Shown one piece after another: positions 17,122 through 26,545 of a stretch of 64,000 nucleotides of DNA; the stretch's first letter is position 1; every line of letters begins with the position of its first letter. The notes beneath the pieces are model-generated. The model ran no database searches, was not told the origin of the DNA, and was given only the letters and a program-made list of their open reading frames with translations. A program made the position numbers and the translations under genes. This stretch comes from Salinithrix halophila (GTDB lineage: Bacteria > Bacillota > Bacilli > Thermoactinomycetales > DSM-45169): positions 248,001-312,000 of the forward strand of contig NZ_JBHSAP010000007.1 in assembly GCF_042650125.1 (NCBI RefSeq), read 5' to 3'.

Positions 17122-17973
17122 TTGACTAAGATAGCACTTGTCACAGACAGCTCCTGCGATTTGCCTACCGAGTTGCTTCGTAGGTTTGATATTGAAGTGG
17201 TCCCTCTCCGGATCGTCTATGACCACCATGAATACCGCGACGGAATCGACATCCAACCCGCCGAGGTGTATGACCGGTTGGAAAAAGAAATTCCCAACAC
17301 ATCGATGCCTTCTCCTGAAGACATCCAGCATACATTTCAAAAATTGAAAGACAACGGTTATACCCATTGCATCGTAGTGGCTCTATCTTCCGGGCTGTCA
17401 GGCACCTTCAATACCTTCCGGTTGATGGCTGAGGATTTTGAAGGGATGAAGATCGATGTCATCGATTCCAAAGGTCTTTCCTGGGTACTTGGGTTTCTCG
17501 TCCTAGAAAGTGCTAAGTTGATTCGGCAGAAGATGGATTATGAGGAGATCCTGGAGAAGATCGAACAGGCGAAGGAGCATATCCGTGGTTTTTTTGTCAT
17601 CGACACCCTGGAGTACCTCAAAGCGGGCGGTCGAATCGGAAAAGTGGCTGCCACTTTGGGTACCATGCTCAACCTCAAGCCGGTCATCTCCATTGATCAA
17701 GAAGGGAAATTCACCCCTTTCACCCTCGCTCGAGGAAAAAAACAGGCGCTGAAAAAGATGCTGGAAACCGTTTTAAAGCAATTAGAGTCCACCAAGGCCA
17801 ACATCGCCATCCTCCAAGGACGAGCCGAAAAGGAGGCGGAAGCACTACGGGAAAAGCTTAAAGAAATTGAAAATGTTTGCGAGTTGACGATCAGCTCCAT
17901 CAGTCCCGCCCTTGTTGTCCACACCGGCCCTGGTCTCGTCGGTCTGGTTATCGACCCGGTAACAAAAGAATGA
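17122..17973 (+). CDS. DegV family fatty-acid-binding protein
   Basis: A 283-residue cytoplasmic protein. DegV hallmarks: VTDSSCDLP at the N-terminus, VVALSSGLSGTFN and GGRIGKVAATLGTMLNLKP. Family members (FakB) bind fatty acids and present them to the FakA kinase. The start TTG has a perfect AAAGGAGG. It is divergent from trmL. fakA is not in the window, so a FakB role is only likely. Confidence 0.92.
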   Translation: MTKIALVTDSSCDLPTELLRRFDIEVVPLRIVYDHHEYRDGIDIQPAEVYDRLEKEIPNTSMPSPEDIQHTFQKLKDNGYTHCIVVALSSGLSGTFNTFRLMAEDFEGMKIDVIDSKGLSWVLGFLVLESAKLIRQKMDYEEILEKIEQAKEHIRGFFVIDTLEYLKAGGRIGKVAATLGTMLNLKPVISIDQEGKFTPFTLARGKKQALKKMLETVLKQLESTKANIAILQGRAEKEAEALREKLKEIENVCELTISSISPALVVHTGPGLVGLVIDPVTKE

Positions 17974-17993
17974 CCCACACGCCAATAACCTAC

Positions 17994-18025
17994 GGCACCC
18001 TTAAAAAGGGTGCCTTTTATTTTAT
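17994..18025 (+). terminator. Terminator after the DegV gene
   Basis: GGCACCC (17994-18000) pairs with GGGTGCC (18008-18014), followed by TTTTATTTTATT. Confidence 0.92.
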
Positions 18026-18071
18026 TCATGGCTTGATTGGTGGCTCCTGTGCCCTTGAGGTCGGAAGCAGA

Positions 18072-19088
18072 CTACCCCCGGTTCAGGTATCGCTTGTCCT
18101 TTAGAAACAAGCGCCAGAACAGATAAAAACCTGGGACCAGGATCGCTAAGCCAATCGCATAAGAGATAAGCAGAGAGCGGAAAATACTTGGGTTGGTAAT
18201 TCCTTCCTGGAGAGTCAATGCCGGATAGATCATATAGGGAAGGTGCGAAACCCCGTAGGCATAGGACGCGAGAACAAACTGTAGGATAAAAGCGGTGAAA
18301 GCGATCCGGGGAGCTCCTTGGCCCCTTTTTGTCTTCCACCAGTAGGCACTGTAACCGAAAAGAAAGGCGGTTGCGGAAGCCAGAAACCAACCACTGTTTT
18401 CACTGATATTGGCTCGCAACCATCCTGCCTCGGGTCCCATAGACAGGACAGTCACCATTCCGACCAGTAGCGTGAGGGGGCCCAACCAGATCGCGTGACG
18501 GCGGAACACGAGATAGGCTTCCTCATCCTCTGCTTCCCGGGAATAATCCGCTAGAAAGGCAGCAGACAGAAATAGCTCGCTGGCCAGCCCAAAAGCCAAG
18601 TATGTATAAGTGACCCGACTGGAAAAGAGTTTGCCGGTAAGGAGACGACCATCCGCCGGATCGATAAAACCTCCGGCGACAACCGGTAACACCAAGACCA
18701 ACAGCGCGGGGATCAGGAGGCCTGTCGTCCCGGAAACGATGCTGAGAGCATTTTGAAAACGGGGAGCCGAATAGGCAAACACCATCAAGGCACTACGGAT
18801 TGTCAGCAGAATTAATACCAGAGAGCCTGGAAGCAACAACGCCAAGGCCAACGATGTCACAGCCGATGGGAAAAAGACGACCAGCGTCACCACCAGCATG
18901 ACGAGAAAAACATTGGTGACTTCCCAGGTGGGGGACAAAAAGCGATTGGCGAGGGCACCGGCACGATTATCCTTCAGCCGACCATAAACCATTCCCCAAA
19001 AACCCGCACCGAAATCGACAGAACCCAAGATCGCATACATAAAGACAAACATCCAAATGATCGAAATGGCCAAGATCGCATTACTCAC
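18072..19088 (-). CDS. cydB: Cytochrome bd-type quinol oxidase subunit II
   Basis: A 338-residue membrane protein with eight or so hydrophobic segments. The N-terminal ILGSVDFGAGFWG motif is characteristic of CydB. The GTG start overlaps the cydA stop by 4 bases (GTGA), so translation is coupled. It forms the peripheral subunit of the bd oxidase in the cytoplasmic membrane. Length agrees with the Bacillus family (~340). Confidence 0.9.
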   Translation of the reverse strand: MSNAILAISIIWMFVFMYAILGSVDFGAGFWGMVYGRLKDNRAGALANRFLSPTWEVTNVFLVMLVVTLVVFFPSAVTSLALALLLPGSLVLILLTIRSALMVFAYSAPRFQNALSIVSGTTGLLIPALLVLVLPVVAGGFIDPADGRLLTGKLFSSRVTYTYLAFGLASELFLSAAFLADYSREAEDEEAYLVFRRHAIWLGPLTLLVGMVTVLSMGPEAGWLRANISENSGWFLASATAFLFGYSAYWWKTKRGQGAPRIAFTAFILQFVLASYAYGVSHLPYMIYPALTLQEGITNPSIFRSLLISYAIGLAILVPGFYLFWRLFLKDKRYLNRG

Positions 19089-20449
19089 CCGAGGCTCTCC
19101 CCTTCCCTGCCTTTGCCGGAATGGAGGGCCGCTAATTCTTCATTGAGCGGGCGCCGGCGGAAATAGGCGCGCATGACCCAGACTGTGGCCACCGCTAGCA
19201 GAAGGTAAAGCGAAATGAACAGAACAAACCAAGTCAGAAGCCCTCCAGCATCCGTCACCGCCTCTGCCGTCCGTTGCAAATGATAGACCGTCCACGGCTG
19301 ACGACCGCTGCAGGTGAAAACCCAACCGAATTCGATGGCCAGCACGGAAAGTGGCCCCGTGGTCGTGAGCACCCATAAAAGCCAACGGGGCATGGGGGCT
19401 TTACCCCTTTTCCAGCGAACCATCCAGGCGAAACCCGCCAACAGGATGAGCAGGCTACCGATCGCCACCATCAGATTAAAAAGAGTGTGAACGTAAAAGG
19501 GTGGCCAGGTATCCCGGGGAAAATCATTCAACCCTTTCACCACCGCATCGAAGCGGTTATCCGCTAAGAAACTGAGCATCCAGGGAATCTCTATCGCCCC
19601 TTTCAGCTTCCCTTCCTCCAGATCGGCGATTCCTCCTAAAGCTAACGGAGCATAAGCCTGGGTTTCAAAGAGACCTTCTGCTGCTGCTAGTTTCTCCGGC
19701 TGGTTTTCATGGAGAACTTGGCCCGCCCAGTGCCCATTGAAGGCTGTAGCCAAGGACATCAGCCCGCCCACGGTCAAGGAGAGCATCAAAGCTTTCCGAT
19801 GGTAACGATACAAAGCTTCGTCCTGTTTTCCCTTCAGCATCCGCCAAGCAGCAATGCCGGACACGACAAAAGCACCCGTCATATAGGCAGAAACCAGTAC
19901 ATGGAGGGCGGCTGACGGAAAACTCGGATTGAGGAAGGCTTCCAAAGGTCGAACATTGATGACCGATCCATCTGCTGCCAGGTCAAAACCGGCGGGTGTA
20001 TTCATCCACGCGTTGGCTGAAGTAATCAAAACCGCAGAAGCACTGCCGCCCAGGGCAACGAAGAAAACACTCAAAACGCGAAGAAGAGGGGAAAGACGGT
20101 CTGCTGCATACACATAAATCGACATAAAAAGGGCTTCCAAGAAAAATGCGAACAACTCCACCTGGAAGGGAAGGGCGATGACTTGCCCCACCCATTCCAT
20201 GAACTTGGGCCACAAAAGAGACATCTGAACGGCTACGATGGTGCCGGAGGGGATGGCCACCCCCAACAGGATGGCCTGAGCTTTGGTCCATCGCTTGGCC
20301 ATCAGAGTATATTCCCGATCCTTCGTGATTTGGTAGGCGATTTCTGACACGAAAATCATAAAGGGTAGCCCGACACCCAGGGTAGCAAAAATGATATGGA
20401 AACCGAGCGAGCTTCCGAACAAGGAGCGAGCCGTCGTTAATTCATCCAC
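19085..20449 (-). CDS. cydA: Cytochrome bd-type quinol oxidase subunit I
   Basis: A 454-residue multi-pass membrane protein. The N-terminal LGFHIIFATLGVGLPF carries a conserved haem-ligand histidine, and SAALHVLVSAYMTGAF a second. The enzyme oxidises quinol and reduces O2 to water without proton pumping. The periplasmic Q-loop looks short, as in Gram-positive short-Q-loop oxidases. Start is GTG 20449 with a weak ribosome-binding region. No cydCD assembly genes are adjacent. Whether this is a CydAB or the related YthAB/CIO-type oxidase is undecided. Confidence 0.9.
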   Translation of the reverse strand: MDELTTARSLFGSSLGFHIIFATLGVGLPFMIFVSEIAYQITKDREYTLMAKRWTKAQAILLGVAIPSGTIVAVQMSLLWPKFMEWVGQVIALPFQVELFAFFLEALFMSIYVYAADRLSPLLRVLSVFFVALGGSASAVLITSANAWMNTPAGFDLAADGSVINVRPLEAFLNPSFPSAALHVLVSAYMTGAFVVSGIAAWRMLKGKQDEALYRYHRKALMLSLTVGGLMSLATAFNGHWAGQVLHENQPEKLAAAEGLFETQAYAPLALGGIADLEEGKLKGAIEIPWMLSFLADNRFDAVVKGLNDFPRDTWPPFYVHTLFNLMVAIGSLLILLAGFAWMVRWKRGKAPMPRWLLWVLTTTGPLSVLAIEFGWVFTCSGRQPWTVYHLQRTAEAVTDAGGLLTWFVLFISLYLLLAVATVWVMRAYFRRRPLNEELAALHSGKGREGESLG

Positions 20450-20530
20450 TTATTTCATCCCATTCCATTTCCGTCATCCAATTTTAGGATGAGCTTAGGG
20501 GCATGGATGTATACCGGCTCCTCCCACCGA

Positions 20531-20566
20531 TACAACACAAAAACCGGTTGCACGCGGGAACCGGTC
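20531..20566 (-). terminator. Terminator of the amidase gene upstream of cydA
   Basis: ACCGGTT pairs with AACCGGT (20543-20549 / 20559-20565). On the minus strand TTTTGTGTTG follows. It separates the amidase gene from cydAB. Confidence 0.75.
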
Positions 20567-20581
20567 TAGTGGCGACATTCA

Positions 20582-21526
20582 TCAGTTTGCATCAATACGG
20601 AAAAAACGATATCGGATCTTGGGCGTCCAAGCGTGGGAATCCCGGTAGTCCCAGTAACGGTGGCGGCTATTGACTGTATGCGCGTTGACCAGAGGCATAC
20701 CCGCCGGATCAAGAGCGGTCACAATCGTGTTATGCTGCCAGCGTCCGTCTCCCTCCCAGTCGTAGCAGATCACATCCCCCGGAGTCAATTGACGAGGATC
20801 CTCCACCTGACGGGCCCTCGCCGTCCTGCCCTTCGTCAACCAATTGACCAGGCTGTGGGCTACGGTCCAGCTATAGCTCCAGTTTTCTCTGCTTCCCCGG
20901 TACCACCAGCCAGAGTCCCGCCGTCTGGAAAAATCCATCGGGATGCCACCCGCGTGGAGGCACTGGGAGATAAAATTGGTACAGTCATCCGTAAACTTCC
21001 GGTAGCGCGGGTTGGCACCGTTCCACCAAGTTTCCGCGTACTGAACAGCTTGCATCCGGTTATATCCTGTACCTGCCGCTTCCCCCTCCCGAAGGGGCTG
21101 ATAAAAAGACCAGACCTTGCTCCGATCCGTATCCATCTCCTCTGCTAACCGGCATTCGGCAATGGACCACCCTTCACTCCCCTCAGCAAGCCGAAGCTGA
21201 AAACCGTTGATTTCCTCCTGTTCGCACATCCCCTCTTCCATCAGATAAAAAAACCGCTGGTGGGCGGAAACATGCATAAGGATCGATCCGTCTTCATCCC
21301 TTTCTTCTCTGAGAACCCGAACCCGCGTCTCCCCTTTGACAGGCCGGATCTGTCTCTTTTCCTGCTGTTCTCGAATCCGGTTCCAACGCTTCCGTTCCTC
21401 TTCCACCCAGTCCGCCTCTCCGTCAAGCACCCATGAAAAAAGGCGGTCAGGCTCCCCTTCCACCCACAACTGGTTCTGCCCGCGGAACCAGGTCAGGACC
21501 GGCTGTCTCCATGAACGTTTTACCAC
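20582..21526 (-). CDS. Amidase-domain protein (YhbB-like)
   Basis: About 314 residues. The C-terminal Amidase_6 domain shows a catalytic Cys in DDCTNFISQCLHAGG, a conserved WSYSWTVAHSL, and a His in WQHNTIVTALD. The N-terminal half is charged with no family call. The frame is open to ATG 21625, but GTG 21526 has a good GGGGGGAG eight bases upstream and is preferred. No convincing signal peptide, so it may act in the cell or mother cell; a spore-related role would parallel B. subtilis YhbB (inference). Paralogue of 14153-15655. Confidence 0.75.
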   Translation of the reverse strand: MVKRSWRQPVLTWFRGQNQLWVEGEPDRLFSWVLDGEADWVEEERKRWNRIREQQEKRQIRPVKGETRVRVLREERDEDGSILMHVSAHQRFFYLMEEGMCEQEEINGFQLRLAEGSEGWSIAECRLAEEMDTDRSKVWSFYQPLREGEAAGTGYNRMQAVQYAETWWNGANPRYRKFTDDCTNFISQCLHAGGIPMDFSRRRDSGWWYRGSRENWSYSWTVAHSLVNWLTKGRTARARQVEDPRQLTPGDVICYDWEGDGRWQHNTIVTALDPAGMPLVNAHTVNSRHRYWDYRDSHAWTPKIRYRFFRIDAN

Positions 21527-21653
21527 AGGCACCGCTCCCCCCGTCCAGTCAGACGTCTCTCCATCATCATATGAGAGATAGGGGCGTGGGTATGCGCCTA
21601 AACCAAAACCCTCCGGCCCACTCATGCCGAAGGGTTATTCATACAAAATGACG

Positions 21654-22202
21654 TCATAGACGAAGCACCATATGCTCCTCGTCTATATATCGATCTCCCA
21701 GCTTCATCGCCTCTTTCTCCCGCCCGTAGACGGTAAAGCCCATCGCTTCATATAAACGTTTCGCGGGTGCATTTTCGGTTGCGACACACAGCTGAATCTG
21801 CTCCAAACCAGGTAAGCGGCGACAACGAAGCAGAACTTCCTTCAACAAGGTCTGCCCCAGGGCGCTCCCCCTCGCTTCGGGTGCGATATACATCCCCCAC
21901 AAAGATCCTTTGTGCTGCATCTTCTTTTCTTTTTGCCGATAAAAGCCAGCAAGGCCGATCAAGTTCTGTTTGCTGTCAAACGCCCCAAGGATAAACTGGT
22001 CTAATCCCGCTTTCAGCATCCGGGCCAGGGAGTCAGGGTCCCGATACCGGATCTCTGATTCATCGACGTCCGCTCCAAAAAGATTCGGGTGTTCACGTAA
22101 GCACCGCAACCGGAGCTCCCGAAAAGTTTCTGCATCCCCCGGCGTCAGCTCACGGATGTTTACACCCCCCACTCCATTACCCATGACCGCGTTCTCTTCC
22201 AT
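21654..22202 (-). CDS. GNAT family N-acetyltransferase
   Basis: A 182-residue acetyltransferase. The acetyl-CoA loop is in GMYIAPEARGSALGQTLL, and the C-terminal NAPAKRLYEAMGFTVYG is typical of RimI-like GNATs. ATG 22202 is preceded by GGGAGGAG. Substrate unknown. It follows the ABC exporter genes closely (27 bases) and may be co-transcribed with them. Confidence 0.88.
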   Translation of the reverse strand: MEENAVMGNGVGGVNIRELTPGDAETFRELRLRCLREHPNLFGADVDESEIRYRDPDSLARMLKAGLDQFILGAFDSKQNLIGLAGFYRQKEKKMQHKGSLWGMYIAPEARGSALGQTLLKEVLLRCRRLPGLEQIQLCVATENAPAKRLYEAMGFTVYGREKEAMKLGDRYIDEEHMVLRL

Positions 22203-22228
22203 GATATCTCCTCCCATCGCCCCTTCGA

Positions 22229-23989
22229 TCAGCCGGTTTGAAGCCCGCTAGCTTCCCTGTTTTTTTCTCCCTGCTGCAACCGATACATCTTGTGATACAA
22301 GCCTCGCTTTGCCAGCAATTCTTGATGGGTGCCCCGTTCTACGATTTCCCCGCGGTGCAGAACCAAGATTAAATCGGCGTCCTGGATGGTGGACAAGCGG
22401 TGGGCGATCGCGATGGTGGTGCGTCCTTTTCGTATGCGGTCGAGGGCTTCTCGGATTTTCCCTTCCGTTTCGGTGTCGACATTGGCCGTCGCTTCGTCGA
22501 GAACGAGTACCTTCGGCTGTTGTGCGACAGTACGGGCAAAGGATAAAAGCTGCCGCTGACCGCTGGAGAAGGTGGCTCCCCGCTCACCGACCGGCTCATC
22601 ATAGCCCTGGGGCAACTTCTCGATAAAGGTATCTGCCTGAACAAATCGAGCGGCCTCCCGCACCGCTTCATCCGTAATGTCTCGGTTTCCGAGGCGGAGA
22701 TTTTCCTTCACCGTTCCCACAAAGAGAAAAGAATCTTGTAAAACCAAGCCGATCCGGCTACGCAACTCCCGGTCGTCGAAGGCGGTCAGCGGTTCTCCAT
22801 CGATGGTGATCCGTCCCCTTGTCAGGGGGTAAAACCGCATCAGCAGGTTGACGATGGAAGTTTTCCCGCTTCCCGTATGTCCGACCAAGGCCACCGTCTG
22901 CCCCGGCTCGGCGGTGAAAGAGATATTCTTCAGTACATCCGTCTGCCCGTCATAGGAAAAGCTGACCTTCTCAAAAGCGATTTTTCCCTTCCGAATACGG
23001 GGAGCACCATCCCCTTGCTTCACGGGGGCGGTCTCTTTTTCATCAAGAAGTTCAAAAACCCGACCTGCTGACACCACAGCCTGCTGAAGAAAAGAGAGCT
23101 GATGCATCATCTGATTGACCGGTTCAAAGAGGCGTTCCAACAGATTGATGAACGCATAGAGAACCCCGATCTGAACCGCACTTTCACCCAGACTGATCCC
23201 GAAATAACTGAGCACCGCCATGATGGAGAGGATGTAGATCAGATCGACGGCAGGCCGCAGAAGAAGACCGTTTAACTTCATGTTCCTTAGATTGGCCTTG
23301 TAATGAGCCCCGTTGACCCTTTCGAATTCCTCTGCGAGACGCTTCTCCTGCCCGAGAGCCTGGATCACGTTCATGCCCTGAATCGACTCGGAAAGACGGG
23401 CGTTCAAGTCACTTAATTTTTCCCGGATCACTCGGTATACGCGGAAACTGAGCCGCCGATAGGTATGCATCACACCGAAGATCAGAGGAAGCAGTACCAG
23501 ACAAAAGGCAGCGAGCCGGACATCCAACAAAAACATGGCGGTAAAGGCACCGATAATTAGGACTATATTTTTGACGAAGGTGGACAACACACTGACAAAA
23601 AGTTCCTTAACCGCTTCGGTATCGTTGGTGATCCGGGAAACAAGGGAACCTCCCGCCACGCGATCAAAAAAAGCCAAGCCCAGGTGCTGTACCTTCCCGA
23701 ACACATCGTTCCGAAGCTCCTGAATGACTTGAAGAGCCATTCGATGGAAGGAGAACTGCTGAATATAATGGAGCACCACGGATAACAGGAGGAGAGCCAG
23801 ATACGTTCCTCCCAACAGCAGCAAAGCCTCCCGGTTGAAATCGCGGGGAGTTAGGTGATCGTCGATAAAAACCTTGATCAATAGCGGCCCGGCCAAATCC
23901 GCCGCCGTCGCCGCTAGAAGCAAGAGAAAGGCAGCTACCAGCGTTTTACGATGGGGGATGAGATACCGGAACAACCGTCTCATGACCAT
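22229..23989 (-). CDS. ABC exporter half-transporter, canonical ATPase subunit (YheH/BmrD-like)
   Basis: A 586-residue fusion of six membrane helices and one nucleotide-binding domain. Walker A is VGHTGSGKTS, the signature is SSGQRQ and Walker B is VLVLDEATANVD with the catalytic glutamate present. The start at ATG 23989 (GGAGG eight bases upstream) lies inside the end of the preceding transporter gene, a 44-base overlap. Together they should form a heterodimeric exporter like BmrCD, with this subunit holding the functional catalytic carboxylate. Substrate unknown, probably drugs or peptides. Confidence 0.9.
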   Translation of the reverse strand: MVMRRLFRYLIPHRKTLVAAFLLLLAATAADLAGPLLIKVFIDDHLTPRDFNREALLLLGGTYLALLLLSVVLHYIQQFSFHRMALQVIQELRNDVFGKVQHLGLAFFDRVAGGSLVSRITNDTEAVKELFVSVLSTFVKNIVLIIGAFTAMFLLDVRLAAFCLVLLPLIFGVMHTYRRLSFRVYRVIREKLSDLNARLSESIQGMNVIQALGQEKRLAEEFERVNGAHYKANLRNMKLNGLLLRPAVDLIYILSIMAVLSYFGISLGESAVQIGVLYAFINLLERLFEPVNQMMHQLSFLQQAVVSAGRVFELLDEKETAPVKQGDGAPRIRKGKIAFEKVSFSYDGQTDVLKNISFTAEPGQTVALVGHTGSGKTSIVNLLMRFYPLTRGRITIDGEPLTAFDDRELRSRIGLVLQDSFLFVGTVKENLRLGNRDITDEAVREAARFVQADTFIEKLPQGYDEPVGERGATFSSGQRQLLSFARTVAQQPKVLVLDEATANVDTETEGKIREALDRIRKGRTTIAIAHRLSTIQDADLILVLHRGEIVERGTHQELLAKRGLYHKMYRLQQGEKNREASGLQTG

Positions 23990-25742
23990 ACTTCCCGCCT
24001 CCTTGTTCGATGAGGGATTCCAGCTGTTGCTGGCGGTATGTCCACGCATACCAGCCGTCCTGTGCCAACAGTTCCCGATGGGTGCCCCGCTCGATGATGC
24101 GCCCTTCTTTGAGCACAACAATCTCATCGGCATGTTCAACCCCGGAAAGACGGTGGGCCGCGATCAGGGTGGTTTTTCCCGCTCGCACCCTTCGGAGCGT
24201 TTTCAGGATCTTCTCCTCGGTCTTGGCATCCACCGCGGACAGGGAGTCATCCAGAATCAAGATCCTTGGATCCAGCAACAAGGCACGGGCGATGGAAATC
24301 CGTTGCTTCTGCCCGCCCGAAAGCGTGACGCCCCGTTCCCCCACCAAGGTATCGTAGCCTTTTTCCAAAGCGAGGATATCCTCATGGACACAGGCAAGCC
24401 GGGCAGCCTTTTCCACTTCCTCTCGTGTGGCCTCTGGTTTCCCGAAAGCGATGTTTTCTGCGATCGTGGCAGAGAAGAGAAAATGGTCCTGAGGGACATA
24501 GCCCAGCGCCGACCGGAGGGCAGACAGACGATAGTCCGCCACAGAACGACCTCCGATCTGCACCTCCCCCTCCTCCGCCTCAAATTCCCGAAGGAGTAAC
24601 TTAAAAAGCGTCGTCTTTCCACTCCCCGTCCGGCCAACAATACCGAGGGTCTCCCCTTGTCGAACGGTCACTTGTATCTCTTGCAGAACAGGCTGTTCCG
24701 TATCGGGGTATACAAATCGCTTGAGATCATAGGAAAGGTCACCTGCCGCCGCCGTCTCCACAGCTCCCTCCCTGTCACCGATGTCCGGCGCCACCGATAA
24801 CAACAAACGGATCCGGTCATAGGAGGCCCGGCCCCGTTGCAGGATGTTGAAGAGAAAACCGAAGGCCAGCATCGGCCAGATCAACAGCCCAAGGTAAATG
24901 GTGAACTGAGTTAACTGCCCGATTGTCATCTCCCCATTGACGACAAAACCACTGCCGAAAGCGATCGCCAGGAAAAAAGAGACACCCACGATCAAGGAAA
25001 TCGTCGGATCAAACAGAGACTCCACCCGGGCGACTGCGATGTTTTTACGGACAACGTCCCGGGAAATATCCGCAAAAGAATCCTTTTCCGCCTCTTCCCT
25101 GCCAAAAGCTTTCACTACCCGAACCCCGGCGATGTTTTCCTGCACCTTGTCATTGATATCCGAAAAAGCAGCTTGGGCCTTCAGAAACCGCTCGTGCATC
25201 CATTTTCCGTATTGGGCTACAGCCCAAGCCATGAAAGGCATCGGTAGAAGAGCGATCAAGGTTAGTTTCCAGCTGAGAAATACACCCATCGAGAAAACAA
25301 CCAAGCCTCCCAGCACCAGGGAGTCTACCAGGGTAAGCACACCTTCCCCCGCGGTAATCTGGACCGCCTGCACATCGTTAGTCGCATGAGCCATCAAGTC
25401 CCCCGTCCGCCGTCGATGAAAAAACCCGGGGGACATACGGGAAAAGTGGTCAAAAAGCTGTCGACGCAAGAGGCGACCCAGACGGAAAGAGGCACCGAAA
25501 ATCAGGATTCGCCACACATAACGTAAACCATACATGGCGACCCCCGCTAAGCTGAGCAGCCCCAGCCAATGAAATAAGAAACCCGGGGTGAGGGTTTTCC
25601 CTTGGATGGCATCCACGATCACGCGAACCACATAGGGCGGAAAGATCTCCAACGCCGCTACGGCCAACAGCAGGAGAACCCCCCAACCATAATTCTTTTT
25701 TTCTCGTTTGAAAAACCACCACAAGTTCCTGAACACCATCAT
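23946..25742 (-). CDS. ABC exporter half-transporter, degenerate-site subunit (YheI/BmrC-like)
   Basis: A 598-residue membrane-ATPase fusion. Walker A is VGRTGSGKTT and the signature is LSGGQKQR. Walker B reads ILILDDSLSAVD: aspartate replaces the catalytic glutamate, the usual mark of the non-canonical partner in heterodimeric exporters. Start ATG 25742 (a second ATG follows) with GGGAGGGG upstream. It is first in the operon with the canonical subunit and a GNAT gene. No regulator or leader ORF is evident in 25743-25903. Confidence 0.9.
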   Translation of the reverse strand: MMVFRNLWWFFKREKKNYGWGVLLLLAVAALEIFPPYVVRVIVDAIQGKTLTPGFLFHWLGLLSLAGVAMYGLRYVWRILIFGASFRLGRLLRRQLFDHFSRMSPGFFHRRRTGDLMAHATNDVQAVQITAGEGVLTLVDSLVLGGLVVFSMGVFLSWKLTLIALLPMPFMAWAVAQYGKWMHERFLKAQAAFSDINDKVQENIAGVRVVKAFGREEAEKDSFADISRDVVRKNIAVARVESLFDPTISLIVGVSFFLAIAFGSGFVVNGEMTIGQLTQFTIYLGLLIWPMLAFGFLFNILQRGRASYDRIRLLLSVAPDIGDREGAVETAAAGDLSYDLKRFVYPDTEQPVLQEIQVTVRQGETLGIVGRTGSGKTTLFKLLLREFEAEEGEVQIGGRSVADYRLSALRSALGYVPQDHFLFSATIAENIAFGKPEATREEVEKAARLACVHEDILALEKGYDTLVGERGVTLSGGQKQRISIARALLLDPRILILDDSLSAVDAKTEEKILKTLRRVRAGKTTLIAAHRLSGVEHADEIVVLKEGRIIERGTHRELLAQDGWYAWTYRQQQLESLIEQGGGKYGHETVVPVSHPPS

Positions 25743-25903
25743 GACTCTCTTCCCCTCCCGATATCAGGCACAAGAGGAAATCCGTCAACGAGGAGAAGCC
25801 CTATCAACGGTTTTCGCTTTGTTAGATTCCCAATTTTCGCTATCCATGGCTGATTATATCACGGAAAAAGGAGACAGGAACCCGTTTTCCGCTCGTTTCA
25901 TGC

Positions 25904-25932
25904 AAAAAAGCGTACAGCTGTTCGCCGTACGC
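25904..25932 (-). terminator. Terminator of ogt
   Basis: GCGTACAGC (25910-25918) pairs with GCCGTACGC (25924-25932). On the minus strand it is followed by TTTTTT. Confidence 0.85.
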
Positions 25933-25974
25933 CAACTCTCATGAAGGAATGGAAAAGTACCGACCGCATGCCCT

Positions 25975-26514
25975 TTACGCTTGAGCTCTGTACGGAGCCG
26001 CCCCCTCCAGATCAAGGAGGTATTCCTTGATGGCCAGGCCTCCGCCATAACCGACGAGGGAGCCATTGGAGCCGATCACTCGATGACAAGGGACAATAAT
26101 GGAAACGGGATTTTTATTATTGGCTCCCCCGACCGCCCGAACCGCCTTCGGTGCCCCCATCGCCGTCGCTACATCTTTATAGGAACGTAATTCACCATAA
26201 GGTATCGCCTGCAATTGCTGCCAAACCAGCTTCTGAAAGGAGGTTCCATACAGATCGACGGAGATATCGAAGCGGCGACGTTTCCCCTCGAAGTATTCCT
26301 GCAATTGGCGGACATACGGAGCGAGCGCGGTGTCGTTCCGTTCAGACCGGACCGGGCCAATCCACTCCTTGGCCCAGAGCTTCATCGTGATGTACGCCTG
26401 CTCTCCTTTGATGAAGTCGAGACGGCAAAGCCCTTTGTTTGTCAATGCCAGCAGGATGGGCCCGATTGGGCTCTCCATCTCACTCCATGCGATCACGCGT
26501 GAACCTGAGACCAT
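25975..26514 (-). CDS. ogt: Methylated-DNA-[protein]-cysteine S-methyltransferase
   Basis: A 179-residue suicide DNA-repair protein that removes alkyl groups from O6-methylguanine. The acceptor cysteine is in the IIVPCHRVIG motif; the arginine-finger/HTH part is AVRAVGGANNKNP. ATG 26514 has GGGAGG at 11 bases; the open frame extends back to 26577 and would then overlap queG. It is downstream of queG and probably co-transcribed, and a terminator follows. Confidence 0.92.
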   Translation of the reverse strand: MVSGSRVIAWSEMESPIGPILLALTNKGLCRLDFIKGEQAYITMKLWAKEWIGPVRSERNDTALAPYVRQLQEYFEGKRRRFDISVDLYGTSFQKLVWQQLQAIPYGELRSYKDVATAMGAPKAVRAVGGANNKNPVSIIVPCHRVIGSNGSLVGYGGGLAIKEYLLDLEGAAPYRAQA

Positions 26515-26545
26515 TCGACTCGATGCCTCCCTATGTTCGGCAAGT

